Origin: Streptomyces roseochromogenus subsp. oscitans DS 12.976
GTDB taxonomy: Bacteria; Actinomycetota; Actinomycetes; Streptomycetales; Streptomycetaceae
DNA: 52,336 nt
Direction of reading: 5' to 3'
NCBI RefSeq assembly: GCF_000497445.1
Contig: NZ_CM002285.1
Span: 4,572,422-4,624,757 of the forward strand
The notes under the pieces were generated by a model. That model saw nothing but the letters and a program-made list of their open reading frames with translations. It did no database searches and was not told the origin of the DNA. The position numbers were made by a program, and so were the translations under genes. Of the stretch, positions 32,822 through 41,574 are shown piece by piece (within the stretch, counting starts at the first letter, position 1; each line of letters opens with the position of its first letter).

Positions 32822-33733
32822 TTGATTACCGGCATTAAGGGCACCCGCACCACACGTATCCGCAGAGCCGCCGCCGTCTCCGTCACCTCCGGCGCGCTGC
32901 TTGCGACCGCTGCCCTCACCGCGGCGCCCGCCCAGGCCGTCACCGCGCCCTCTATCGTGGCCAAGGGCGGCTACGTGATGAGCAACACGAGCGGTTCGAC
33001 GCTGTACACCAAGGCGGCGGACACCCAGCGCTCCACCGGCTCCACCACCAAGATCATGACCGCCAAGGTCGTACTCGCCCAGTCGAACCTCAACCTCGAC
33101 AAGCAGGTGACGATCCAGAAGGCGTACAGCGACTACGTCGTCAAGAACAACGCCTCCCAGGCGCACCTGATCGTCGGCGACAAGGTCACCGTCCGTCAGC
33201 TGCTGTACGGCCTGATGCTGCCGTCCGGCTGCGACGCCGCCTACGCGCTCGCCGACACCTACGGCTCCGGTTCCACCCGCGACGCGCGCGTGAAGAACTT
33301 CATCGGCAAGATGAACGCAGCCGCCACCAGCCTGGGCCTGAAGAACACCCACTTCGATTCGTTCGACGGCATCGGCAACGGCAACAACTGGTCGACGCCG
33401 CGCGATCTGACGAAGATCGCCAGCAGCGCGATGAAGAACTCCACGTTCCGCACGATCGTCAAGACGACGTCGTACACCGCGAAGACGATCACCAGGACGG
33501 GCAGCATCCGCACCATGCAGACGTGGACCAACACGAACACGCTGCTCTCCAGCTACAGCGGCACCATCGGCGTGAAGACCGGTTCCGGCCCCGAGGCCGG
33601 TGCCTGCCTCGTCTTCGCGGCCACCCGCAACGGCAAGACGGTCATCGGCACGGTTCTGGCCTCCACCTCGTACGCACAGCGCGCGACAGACGCCACGAAG
33701 CTCCTCGACTACGGCTTCGCCAAGCTCGGCTGA
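32822..33733 (+). CDS. K15-type DD-peptidase (penicillin-binding, S11)
   Basis: The mature part is strikingly close to the Streptomyces K15 DD-transpeptidase: STTK active-site tetrad, SGC (in LPSGCDAAYALAD, where most relatives have SGN) and KTG (GVKTGSGPEAG). It is a low-molecular-mass PBP that trims or cross-links peptidoglycan outside the membrane. TTG 32822 is the likely start because it directly precedes a classic signal peptide (basic TRTTRIRR, hydrophobic core, APAQA cleavage). An in-frame GTG lies at 32690 but would add 44 non-signal residues. A strong terminator follows. Confidence 0.88.
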   Translation: MITGIKGTRTTRIRRAAAVSVTSGALLATAALTAAPAQAVTAPSIVAKGGYVMSNTSGSTLYTKAADTQRSTGSTTKIMTAKVVLAQSNLNLDKQVTIQKAYSDYVVKNNASQAHLIVGDKVTVRQLLYGLMLPSGCDAAYALADTYGSGSTRDARVKNFIGKMNAAATSLGLKNTHFDSFDGIGNGNNWSTPRDLTKIASSAMKNSTFRTIVKTTSYTAKTITRTGSIRTMQTWTNTNTLLSSYSGTIGVKTGSGPEAGACLVFAATRNGKTVIGTVLASTSYAQRATDATKLLDYGFAKLG

Positions 33734-33746
33734 CACACCGGCGGAC

Positions 33747-33788
33747 AGCAGAACGGGCCCGTCGCGACAAGCGGCGGGCCCTTTCTGC
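33747..33788 (+). terminator. Terminator after the DD-peptidase
   Basis: AGCAGAACGGGCCCG (33747-33761) pairs with CGGGCCCTTTCTGCT (33774-33788), with one bulge. The loop is about 12 bases and a T-run lies inside the distal arm. Confidence 0.8.
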
Positions 33789-33837
33789 TGCCCGCTCGCT
33801 GTGCAATAAAGCTGATGGTGATAGTTTCATTGGCACC

Positions 33838-34188
33838 ATGCTGCTGCGTCTGGACAAGACCGACACCCGCCCCCTGCACGAGCAGGTCGCTGCGGCGATC
33901 CGGCGGGCCGTCGCCGAGGGCGAGTGCCACGCCGGCGACCGGCTGCCCTCGGCCCGCGATCTCTCCACGGCCCTGGACATCAACGTCAACACCGTCCTGC
34001 GTGGCCTGCGCGAACTGCGGGACGAGGGCCTGCTGGAGTTCCGCCGGGGCCGTGGGATCACCGTCGCCGAGGGCGCGGCCCAGCGCTCCGGACTGCAGAT
34101 CAGGGTGCGCGAGCTGATCGCGGAGGCCTCCCGGCTCGGCTACAGCCGCACCGACCTCATCGACATGATCCGGGGGACGACGACATGA
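33838..34188 (+). CDS. GntR-family (YtrA type) regulator
   Basis: 116 residues. The HTH (LPSARDLSTALDINVNTVLRGLRELRDEGLLEFRRGRGITV) is followed by only a short C-terminal helix pair, as in YtrA-type GntR proteins that control ABC transporters or membrane proteins. No Shine-Dalgarno is seen before ATG 33838, and a TANNNT box (TAGTTT, 33822) ends about ten bases before it, so the mRNA may have a very short leader. The downstream DUF1648 gene is 19 bases away and probably in the same operon. Confidence 0.88.
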   Translation: MLLRLDKTDTRPLHEQVAAAIRRAVAEGECHAGDRLPSARDLSTALDINVNTVLRGLRELRDEGLLEFRRGRGITVAEGAAQRSGLQIRVRELIAEASRLGYSRTDLIDMIRGTTT

Positions 34189-34207
34189 CGGACGGGGACA
34201 TAACGCG

Positions 34208-35188
34208 ATGACGAACGGGGACAACGGGACAGGAGGCCGGAGCCGGGCCGCGCTCTGGGGACGCGCGGGATGCACGGCGTCCGTCGCCGCACTGCTCGCG
34301 GGCCTGCCCTGGGCCGCGCACGACCGGCTGCCCGACCGGCTGGCGACCCACTGGAGCGGCGGTGACACCCCCGACGGCTCCATGCCGCTGTGGGCGGCCT
34401 CCCTGTTCCCGGCCGGCATCTGGCTGCTCGTCGCCCTCGCGGTGAGCGTCCGCCGGCGCCGCTCCTGGCCTGCCGTACGCCCCTGGCGAGCGATAGCACT
34501 GGCGCCGACGGCGGCCCTGCTCATCGGCGCGCAGACATCCATCGTCCACGCGAACCTCGACCGCGCCGACTGGCACGAGGCGCGCGAACCGGGCCTGGAC
34601 ATCGTGCTGATCCTGGCATCGGCGGCGGTCGCTGGCGTGGCGGCCTGGCGCTGGAGCTCCCACCCCACCGCCACACCGGCCCTCGCCACCCCTGCGCTGC
34701 ACCTGCCCGAGGGCGAGCGCCTGGTGTGGTTCTCCCGCGCGGCCAACCCCTGGCTGCAACTGCAGGCCGCGCTGACCGGCCTGGTCACCGTCGGCGCCCT
34801 GGTGGCCCTGACCGTCGGCCTGGCCGACCCCGCCGCGCTGTGGCCCGTGTGCGTGGTCTGCGCCATCGCCACGCTCGCCGGTGCCGCCTTCTCCTCGGTC
34901 CAGGCGAAGGTGTCGGAAGCGGGCCTGGAGGTGTCGTTCGGCCCGCTCGGCTGGCCCGCCCGCCGCTGGTCCCCGGCCGCCATCGAGTCCGCCCGCGCCG
35001 AGCACCGGCTGCCGTCCCAGGTCGGCGGCTGGGGCTACCGCCTCAGCGGTCTCGGCACCACGGTCATGCTCCGCGCCGGCGACTGTCTGGTCGTACGCCC
35101 GCAGGGCCGCCGTACGGACTTCGCGGTGAGCGTGGACGACGCCGAGCGGGGCGCGGCCCTGCTGAACGCGCTACGGCCGCGGGACTGA
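34208..35188 (+). CDS. DUF1648-type membrane protein
   Basis: 326 residues, multi-pass, with WAAHDRLPDRLATHWSGGDTPDGSMP near the N-terminus typical of DUF1648/SdpI-like proteins. Hydrophobic segments lie near 25-35, 62-80, 95-110, 130-145 and 190-235. The C-terminal PH-like soluble part includes GLEVSFGPLGWPARRWSP and SGLGTTVMLRAGDCLVV. Relatives include immunity factors and membrane-stress proteins. Pairing with a YtrA-type regulator suggests induction by an envelope stress. The substrate is unknown. Confidence 0.85.
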   Translation: MTNGDNGTGGRSRAALWGRAGCTASVAALLAGLPWAAHDRLPDRLATHWSGGDTPDGSMPLWAASLFPAGIWLLVALAVSVRRRRSWPAVRPWRAIALAPTAALLIGAQTSIVHANLDRADWHEAREPGLDIVLILASAAVAGVAAWRWSSHPTATPALATPALHLPEGERLVWFSRAANPWLQLQAALTGLVTVGALVALTVGLADPAALWPVCVVCAIATLAGAAFSSVQAKVSEAGLEVSFGPLGWPARRWSPAAIESARAEHRLPSQVGGWGYRLSGLGTTVMLRAGDCLVVRPQGRRTDFAVSVDDAERGAALLNALRPRD

Positions 35189-35384
35189 GCCGGGCACGGA
35201 CGTCCGGGTTCCCTCCTTACTGTCACCTGTCGTCGCCCTTCGTCGGGAGCTGGTCGTAGGTCTTGAAGGTCATGTCACCAGCGTGCCGCCGTAGCCACTC
35301 CACCACCATCCGTGACATCCCGGACCCCACCCTGAGCGCCCCCTGATACAACGTCAGGGACCGGCAGAGATGGCACGGCAGGTG

Positions 35385-35723
35385 TCAGCCGAGGCCCGGA
35401 ATCCGTCGGATGGCCGGCACGCTGACGACGAGGGTCACGAGCCGCTGTTCGTACGCCCGCACCAGCTGCGGCACCAGCACGGCGTTCAGCGCACCGCCGA
35501 TCAGCAAGGTGTACAGGCTGGTCGGCACGGTGTTCGCCGTGTTGTACGTCGTCGCCAGCAGCCCCGTCCCGAGGGCGGCCGCTTGCAGGACCTGCCGGAT
35601 CAGCCCGCCGGCCCGCGATACGACGGTCCCGCCGGCCATGAGCACAGAGGCCCGCCCGACCCCACCGCGCGCCGCAGCCGGAGGCTTTGCCTGCCGAGCC
35701 GCGGTCCTCGCCCCCGCCACCAT
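35385..35723 (-). pseudogene. N-terminal fragment of MurJ/MviN-like flippase
   Basis: 112 codons, of which about 28-95 (GRASVLMAGGTVVSRAGGLIRQVLQ, and YTLLIGGALNAVLVPQLVRA after it) are the first two helices of a lipid-II-flippase-type (MurJ) protein. The rest of the roughly 550-residue protein is absent, and the frame ends in unrelated codons. It cannot be functional as a flippase. It is most likely a broken piece left by recombination next to the BRO-N gene. Confidence 0.8.
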
Positions 35724-35799
35724 GCCGTAAATCTACGGCAGTTGCAGGGAGACAAGGAGCGGCGCGGAACGGCACGAGGCGATCGACATCAGCGACTTC

Positions 35800-36711
35800 G
35801 TGTACGCGGCGACCGGGGCCCGGGTGCGAAGGCTGACCATGCCGGATGGGAGTCATTGGTTTCCGGCGGTGGATGTGTGCAAGGAACTCGGGCACACCAA
35901 CCCGCAAAAGGCACTCTCCGACCATGTGCCCGCAGAACACCGAGAGTCTCTCGAGACCCTAACTGGAGGTTACGGTCTCAAGGTTCCCGCAGGTAGAGAG
36001 TGGCGGCGAGACCTGAATGTCATCTCTCTCCAAGGTCTCATCCTCCTCGTCAACGCCTGCACCAAACCCGCCTGCGCCCCCTTCAAGCAGTGGGCCGCCG
36101 AGGTTGTCGAGACGGTTCAGAGGGACGGTTCCTACACTCTGGAAGAGGCCGAGGTACAGCCCGCCGACCCCGGCGCGCCCGTCGCCTACGCCATGCCCGA
36201 GCAGGTCGCCGAGGCCATCGTCCGGCTTGAGGCGCACAACCTTCAGCTGGACGAGGAACTGGCGCAGGGGCAGCGCGAATCGATCGCGCTGCAGCGGGAG
36301 ATGCTGGCCATCCAGGGAGAGACACTGGCCACGCAGAAGGCCACCCTCGCCGTACAACAGGCCATGGTCCGGGCGATGGAACGCATCGCGGACCGGTTCG
36401 ACGCCCTCGTACTGGACCGTCGGATGCCTGTGCGACACACCATGGTGCTGCCCACCACCGAATCCGTACTGTCCGACTGGCGGCAGCGGCTGTCCGTGAC
36501 GGAGGACGTCTGGGCCGTGGCCGTAGTGATCGCCCCGGTCCTCGTCGAGAAGGGCGAGCTTCGCGAGCCGCTTGAATCCATCGCGGCCCGTACGGGACTT
36601 TCGGTGCACCGCGTCAATGAATGCCTGCGGCTGCTGCGCAAGCACGCCTGCATCCGCTCCCGAGGCGGAGCCGAGGACGGGGCGCCGGTGTATGTGCTGA
36701 ACCACTCCTGA
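35800..36711 (+). CDS. BRO-N / antirepressor-like protein
   Basis: 303 residues from GTG 35800. The BRO-N domain (10-115) shows HWFPAVDVCKELGHTNPQKAL, NVISLQGLILLVNA and FKQWAAEVVETVQRDGSY. A long alpha-helical coiled stretch (135-190, LQLDEELAQGQRESIALQ) and a winged-helix-like C-terminus (230-300) follow. BRO-N proteins are DNA-binding and common in phages and their relatives as antirepressors. The frame is open upstream (ERHEAIDISDF) without a start codon, so the original N-terminus may have been lost by the junction with the murJ fragment. Streptomyces chromosomes carry many such genes. Confidence 0.82.
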   Translation: MYAATGARVRRLTMPDGSHWFPAVDVCKELGHTNPQKALSDHVPAEHRESLETLTGGYGLKVPAGREWRRDLNVISLQGLILLVNACTKPACAPFKQWAAEVVETVQRDGSYTLEEAEVQPADPGAPVAYAMPEQVAEAIVRLEAHNLQLDEELAQGQRESIALQREMLAIQGETLATQKATLAVQQAMVRAMERIADRFDALVLDRRMPVRHTMVLPTTESVLSDWRQRLSVTEDVWAVAVVIAPVLVEKGELREPLESIAARTGLSVHRVNECLRLLRKHACIRSRGGAEDGAPVYVLNHS

Positions 36712-36799
36712 ACGCGCCTGAAAGACCCCGATGGAGAGGGGCGGTCGCAACTCGTATTTGCGGCCGCCCCTCACGGCTTCGAGGTTACCCCCCGAGCCG

Positions 36800-38191
36800 T
36801 CACGCCCAGGTGATCAACCGCTTCGGCTGTTCCAGAATCGCCGCCACGTCGGCCAGCACCTTCGAACCCAGCTCGCCGTCGACCAGCCGGTGGTCGAAGC
36901 TCAACGCCAGGGTGGTGACCTGACGCGGCTTGACCTTGCCCTTGTGCACCCACGGCTGGAGCTTGATCGCGCCGACCGCGAGGATCGCCGACTCGCCAGG
37001 GTTGAGGATCGGAGTTCCCGTGTCGACGCCGAAGACGCCGACGTTGGTGATCGTCACCGTGCCGCCCTGCATCGCCGCCGGCGACGTCTTGCCTTCCCGG
37101 GCCGTCGACACCAGCTCGCCCAACGCCTCGGCCAGCTGCGGGAGCGTCTTCGCGTGCGCGTCCTTGATGTTCGGCACGATCAGACCGCGCGGGGTGGCCG
37201 CCGCGATGCCCAGGTTGACGTAGTGCTTGAGCACGATCTCCTGGGCCGTCTCGTCCCAGGACGCGTTGATGTCCGGGTTCCGCTTGATCGCGACCAGCAG
37301 GGCCTTGGCGATCAGCAGCAGCGGGTTCACCCGCAGCCCCTGCATCTCCTTGTCCTGCTTCAGCTCCTCGACCAGCTTCATCGTCCGGGTCACGTCCACC
37401 GTCACGAACTCCGTGACATGCGGCGCCGTGAACGCCGAACCCACCATCGCCGACGCCGTCGCCTTGCGCACACCCTTGACCGGGATACGGGTCTCGCGTG
37501 TGCCGTCGTACGAGGCCACCGGCGCCGGCGTCATGGGCGCGGCGGGGGCCGCGGCCGGGGCGACCGGCTCCGCCGGCTTCGGCGTGGCCGCCGCGTGGAC
37601 GTCGTCGCGGGTGATGATGCCGTCCGGGCCGGTCGGGATGACCGTGGCCAGGTCGACACCCAGGTCCTTGGCCAGCTTCCGCACCGGTGGCTTCGCGAGC
37701 GGGCGGGGCTTCTCGGCGACCGTGCCGTGGCCGTGGCCGTTCAGCTCGGTCTGGATCGCCTGGGCCACCGCCGGGACGGTGACCTCGGGGCCCTTGCGGG
37801 GGCGGCGCTTGGTGGAGGACGTTGCCACGCCGTAGCCCACCAGGACCGGCTGGCGGCCCTGCGGCTTCGGCTCCTCGGCGGGGGCCTCGGCGGCCGCAAC
37901 AGGCGCCGCCTCCGCGGGCACCGCCGCGCCGCCCGCCACGTCCACGGCGATGATGGCGGTGCCCACGTCGACCGTGGTGCCCTCGGGGAAGTGCAGGGAC
38001 CGGACCACACCGTCGTACGGGATGGGCAGTTCGACGGCCGCCTTGGCGGTCTCGACCTCGCACACCACCTGGCCGTCGGTGACCGTGTCACCGGGCTGGA
38101 CGTACCACTTGAGGATCTCGGCCTCGGTGAGTCCCTCGCCGACGTCCGGCATCTTGAACTCGCGTACGGACGCTTCCGTCATCGTCGTCAC
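36800..38191 (-). CDS. bkdC: Branched-chain 2-oxoacid dehydrogenase E2 (lipoate acyltransferase)
   Basis: 463 residues. The lipoyl domain (10-80) has the lipoylated Lys in VETAKAAVEL. An Ala/Pro/Glu-rich linker and the peripheral-subunit-binding domain (about 155-200, VRKLAKDLGVDLATVIPTG) follow. The catalytic domain has active-site His-Asp in FDHRLVDGELG. It is the acyl-transferring core of the branched-chain 2-oxoacid dehydrogenase complex, providing isobutyryl-, isovaleryl- and 2-methylbutyryl-CoA for fatty-acid and polyketide starters. GTG 38191 follows the E1 beta stop by 11 bases in the bkdABC operon. Confidence 0.92.
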   Translation of the reverse strand: MTTMTEASVREFKMPDVGEGLTEAEILKWYVQPGDTVTDGQVVCEVETAKAAVELPIPYDGVVRSLHFPEGTTVDVGTAIIAVDVAGGAAVPAEAAPVAAAEAPAEEPKPQGRQPVLVGYGVATSSTKRRPRKGPEVTVPAVAQAIQTELNGHGHGTVAEKPRPLAKPPVRKLAKDLGVDLATVIPTGPDGIITRDDVHAAATPKPAEPVAPAAAPAAPMTPAPVASYDGTRETRIPVKGVRKATASAMVGSAFTAPHVTEFVTVDVTRTMKLVEELKQDKEMQGLRVNPLLLIAKALLVAIKRNPDINASWDETAQEIVLKHYVNLGIAAATPRGLIVPNIKDAHAKTLPQLAEALGELVSTAREGKTSPAAMQGGTVTITNVGVFGVDTGTPILNPGESAILAVGAIKLQPWVHKGKVKPRQVTTLALSFDHRLVDGELGSKVLADVAAILEQPKRLITWA

Positions 38192-38202
38192 GAACCTCTC
38201 CC

Positions 38203-39180
38203 TCAGTACGCCAGCGAGCGGTCGACGGCGTCGAGCACGCGGTCCAGGTCCGGCAGGTACTCCTCCTCCAGGCGGGCCGGGGGGTAGGGGGCGTGGTATC
38301 CGCCTACCCGCAGGACCGGGGCCTCCAGGTGGTAGAAGCAGCGCTCGGTGATCCGGGCGGCGATCTCCGCGCCGGAGCCGAAGAACACCGGTGCCTCGTG
38401 GACGACGACCAGGCGGCGGGTCTTCTCCACCGACGCCTGAACGGTGTCGAAGTCCAGGGGGGACACCGAACGCAGGTCCACGATCTCAAGGGACTTGCCC
38501 TCCTCGGCCGCCGCGTCCGCCACCTCCCGGCACAGCTTCACCATCGGGCCGTACGCGGCCAGCGTCAGGTCCGTGCCCTCGCGGACCACCTGCGCCTTGT
38601 GGAGCGGGGCCGGGATCGCTTCGGCATCGACCTCGGCCTTGTCCCAGTAACGGCGCTTCGGCTCGAAATAGATCACCGGGTCATCGCTCTGGATCGCCTG
38701 CTGCATCATCCAGTACGCATCCGACGCATTCGACGGAGACACGACCTTCAGACCCGCCACATGCGCGAACAGCGCCTCCGGGGACTCCGAGTGGTGCTCC
38801 ACCGCTCCGATCCCGCCGCCGTACGGGATGCGGATCACGACCGGCATCTTCACCTTGCCCAGCGACCGCGCGTGCATCTTCGCAAGCTGGGTGACGATCT
38901 GGTCGTACGCCGGGAAGACGAAGCCGTCGAACTGGATCTCCACCACCGGGCGGTAGCCGCGGAGCGCGAGGCCGATCGCGGTGCCGACGATGCCCGACTC
39001 CGCCAGCGGGGTGTCGATCACCCGGCTCTCGCCGAAGTCCTTCTGCAGGCCGTCCGTCACACGGAAGACGCCACCGAGCTTGCCGACGTCCTCACCCATG
39101 ACCAGGACCTTGGGGTCGGTCTCCAGGGCACGGCGCAGCGACTCGTTGATGGCCTTGGCCATCGCCATCTTCTCGGCCAT
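38203..39180 (-). CDS. bkdB: Branched-chain 2-oxoacid dehydrogenase E1 beta
   Basis: 325 residues from ATG 39180, one base after the E1 alpha stop. Signature stretches are VMGEDVGKLGGVFRVTDGL, DTPLAESGIVGTAIGLALRG and the IRIPYGGGIGAVEHHSESPEALF segment. It forms the alpha2beta2 thiamine-diphosphate E1 with the upstream alpha subunit and decarboxylates branched-chain 2-oxoacids. A pyruvate dehydrogenase reading is possible, but the split E1 alpha/beta plus E2 order matches Streptomyces bkd operons. Confidence 0.93.
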   Translation of the reverse strand: MAEKMAMAKAINESLRRALETDPKVLVMGEDVGKLGGVFRVTDGLQKDFGESRVIDTPLAESGIVGTAIGLALRGYRPVVEIQFDGFVFPAYDQIVTQLAKMHARSLGKVKMPVVIRIPYGGGIGAVEHHSESPEALFAHVAGLKVVSPSNASDAYWMMQQAIQSDDPVIYFEPKRRYWDKAEVDAEAIPAPLHKAQVVREGTDLTLAAYGPMVKLCREVADAAAEEGKSLEIVDLRSVSPLDFDTVQASVEKTRRLVVVHEAPVFFGSGAEIAARITERCFYHLEAPVLRVGGYHAPYPPARLEEEYLPDLDRVLDAVDRSLAY

Positions 39181-39181
39181 G

Positions 39182-40468
39182 TCAGTGACCCCCTTCACCC
39201 GCGGCGAAGCCGCTGTCGGACCCGGTCGCGAACGTCGCCTGGTAGGCGGCGAACTGAGCGCGCTCCTCGTCGACGAGCGCATGCCCGTCCGCATACGCGT
39301 TCTCGAAGATCGCGAAATGATCCGGGTCGGGCATCGCACGGACCACTTCGCGCACTCGTTTGCCCAACGCCTCGGACTCGGCCTCGAGTTCCGCGAAGAA
39401 TCCGTCGTCCGTGTGGTTTGAGGCCTCCAGGTACCGGCGAAGGCGCAGGATCGGGTCCTTGGCCTCCCAGGCGGCGCGCTCGTCGTCGCCCCGGTAGCGG
39501 GTGGGGTCGTCGGAGGTGGTGTGGGCGCCCATGCGGTACGTGTACGCCTCGACCAGGGTCGGGCCCTCGCCATTGCGGGCGCGCTCCAGCGCCCAGCGGG
39601 TGACCGCCAGGCAGGCCAGCACGTCGTTGCCGTCCACGCGGACGCCGGGGAAGCCGAAGCCCTGGGCGCGCTGGTAAAGCGGTACCCGGCTCTGCTTCTC
39701 GGTCGGCTCGGAGATCGCCCACTGGTTGTTCTGGCAGAAGAACACCACGGGGGCGTTGTAGACCGCGGAGAAGGTGAACGACTCGGCGACGTCGCCCTGG
39801 CTGCTCGCGCCGTCGCCGAAGTAGGCGATCACCGCGCTGTCCGCGCCGTCCTTGGCGATGCCCATCGCGTAGCCGGTGGCGTGCAGCGTCTGGGAGCCGA
39901 TGACGATCGTGTACAGGTGGAAGTTGTTGCTGTTCGGGTCCCAGCCGCCGTTGTTCACGCCGCGGAACATGCCGAGCAGATTGGTCGGGTCGACCCCGCG
40001 GCACCAGGCGACGCCGTGCTCGCGGTAGGTCGGGAAGACATAGTCGTCGTCGCGCAGGGCCCGGCCGGAGCCGATCTGGGCTGCCTCCTGCCCGAGCAGA
40101 GAGGCCCACAGGCCCAGCTCGCCCTGGCGCTGCAGGGCGGTGGCCTCGGCGTCGAAGCGACGGGTGAGCACCATGTCGCGGTACAGCCCGCGCAGGTCTT
40201 CGGGGGTGACGCCGGCGACGAATGCGTCGTACTCGGCGTTCTTGACCCGCTTGCCCTCGGGCGTCAGCAGCTGGACGAGCTCCGGCTCGGTGCTCTTCTT
40301 CGCCGCGGCGCGGGTGGTGCGGGTGGTGCGTTTGGTGCCGGTGGCTCCGGACGTGTTTCCGGCCGTGCCGGTCTTCGTTCCGGTGGTGCCGGTCTTGCTG
40401 CCGGTGGTGCCGGCTTTGCCTGCGGCGCTGCGTCGCGGCTTGCGCGCGGCACTGCTGTCCACGGTCAC
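39182..40468 (-). CDS. bkdA: Branched-chain 2-oxoacid dehydrogenase E1 alpha
   Basis: 428 residues from GTG 40468, chosen for a strong GGAGGAG ribosome site. The thiamine-diphosphate motif GDGASSQGDVAESFTF...NN (about 215-245) and the phosphorylation-loop region TYRMGAHTTSDDPTRYR are intact. The first about 60 residues are an unusual Thr/Gly/Lys-rich low-complexity tail encoded by imperfect DNA repeats (about 40300-40440). It is the first gene of bkdABC, divergent from a LuxR-type response regulator across 304 bases. Confidence 0.93.
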   Translation of the reverse strand: MTVDSSAARKPRRSAAGKAGTTGSKTGTTGTKTGTAGNTSGATGTKRTTRTTRAAAKKSTEPELVQLLTPEGKRVKNAEYDAFVAGVTPEDLRGLYRDMVLTRRFDAEATALQRQGELGLWASLLGQEAAQIGSGRALRDDDYVFPTYREHGVAWCRGVDPTNLLGMFRGVNNGGWDPNSNNFHLYTIVIGSQTLHATGYAMGIAKDGADSAVIAYFGDGASSQGDVAESFTFSAVYNAPVVFFCQNNQWAISEPTEKQSRVPLYQRAQGFGFPGVRVDGNDVLACLAVTRWALERARNGEGPTLVEAYTYRMGAHTTSDDPTRYRGDDERAAWEAKDPILRLRRYLEASNHTDDGFFAELEAESEALGKRVREVVRAMPDPDHFAIFENAYADGHALVDEERAQFAAYQATFATGSDSGFAAGEGGH

Positions 40469-40772
40469 GTGTGCTCCTCCGTCGTTCCGGCCCCCGGGGT
40501 TGCCGGTAGGCCAGTGCGGCTCACCTGTTTCGACCACCGGGCACGGGGTGGGTGCCACTCGGCCGGGAACAGGCGTGACAGGTGCCCCGGCGAGCGCCCT
40601 GCAACCATCACGTTACCCAGTGCTCCACATTTCTGTGAAACCTCATCTGACCTGCGATTTTGCTTGGATTTCCAAGTAAATCGAGAAGGTCTCGAAGCGC
40701 GCTGGTCACAGCCTTGCGAAAGGCCGGAGCAACCGCACGTTATCCCGCTGACCCAGGTCACGGGAAGAGTTT
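40469..40772. promoter_or_regulatory. Divergent promoter region of bkdABC and the response regulator
   Basis: 304 bases with no gene. It must hold promoters for both transcription units. I cannot assign -35/-10 boxes or an operator with confidence. Confidence 0.5.
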
Positions 40773-41468
40773 GTGTGTGAGACTGCTTTCGTGCGCGAAC
40801 CAGGAAAAATCAGCGTATTTCTCCTCGACGATCATGAGGTGGTCCGCCGAGGCGTCCACGAGATGCTCTCCGTCGAGCCGGACATCGAGGTGGTCGGCGA
40901 GGCCGGCACGGCGGCCGACGCGCTGGTGCGCATTCCGGCCACCCGCCCCGACGTGGCGGTGCTGGACGTGCGGCTGCCGGACGGCAGCGGGGTCGAGGTG
41001 TGCCGGGAGGTCCGCTCCCAGGACGAGACGGTGCGGTGCCTGATGCTGACCTCGTTCGCGGACGACGAGGCGCTGTTCGACGCGATCATGGCGGGTGCCT
41101 CGGGGTACGTCCTGAAGGCGATCCGCGGCAATGAACTGCTGCAGGCGGTACGGGACGTGGCCGCCGGGAAGTCCTTGCTGGACCCGGTCGCCACCGCGCG
41201 CGTGCTGCAGCGGCTGCGCGACGGCGGCGGCGCGCGGACGGACGACAAGCTCGCGCAGCTCACCGAGCAGGAGCGGAAAATCCTCGAACTGATCGGCGAA
41301 GGGCTCACCAACCGGCAGATCGGCGAGCGTTTGCATCTCGCCGAGAAGACGATCAAGAATTACGTTTCGAGTCTGCTTTCCAAACTCGGTATGCAGCGCC
41401 GCTCGCAGGCCGCCGCTTATGTGGCCCGTATGCAGGCGGAAAAGAGCGGCGGAAACGGAAATCTTTGA
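40773..41468 (+). CDS. NarL/FixJ-type (LuxR-HTH) response regulator
   Basis: 231 residues. The receiver domain has acidic pair LLDDHEVV, phospho-Asp in AVLDVRLPDGSG and signalling Lys in GYVLKAIRG. The LuxR-type HTH spans about 165-225 (LTEQERKILELIGEGLTNRQIGERLHLAEKTIKNYV). DevR/DosR-like in layout. No histidine kinase is adjacent, so the partner kinase is elsewhere (orphan regulator). GTG 40773 is used; a GTG at 40791 is an alternative. Divergence from bkdABC suggests it may control branched-chain keto-acid oxidation. Confidence 0.92.
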   Translation: MCETAFVREPGKISVFLLDDHEVVRRGVHEMLSVEPDIEVVGEAGTAADALVRIPATRPDVAVLDVRLPDGSGVEVCREVRSQDETVRCLMLTSFADDEALFDAIMAGASGYVLKAIRGNELLQAVRDVAAGKSLLDPVATARVLQRLRDGGGARTDDKLAQLTEQERKILELIGEGLTNRQIGERLHLAEKTIKNYVSSLLSKLGMQRRSQAAAYVARMQAEKSGGNGNL

Positions 41469-41574
41469 TAAAGCCTGCCGCGTGCGGCCTGCCCTGTGAC
41501 CGAAAGCGATCGCCCGCGACTGCCTGTGACAAGCCCCAGCTCACAGCAACTTTTCGTGCCCTAACATCTGCGGC

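Noticed and set aside
35275..35940. 221-codon minus-strand frame over the murJ scar
   Set aside because: It overlaps the murJ fragment in another frame and gives no protein-like sequence beyond a Gly/Ala/Arg-rich shadow.
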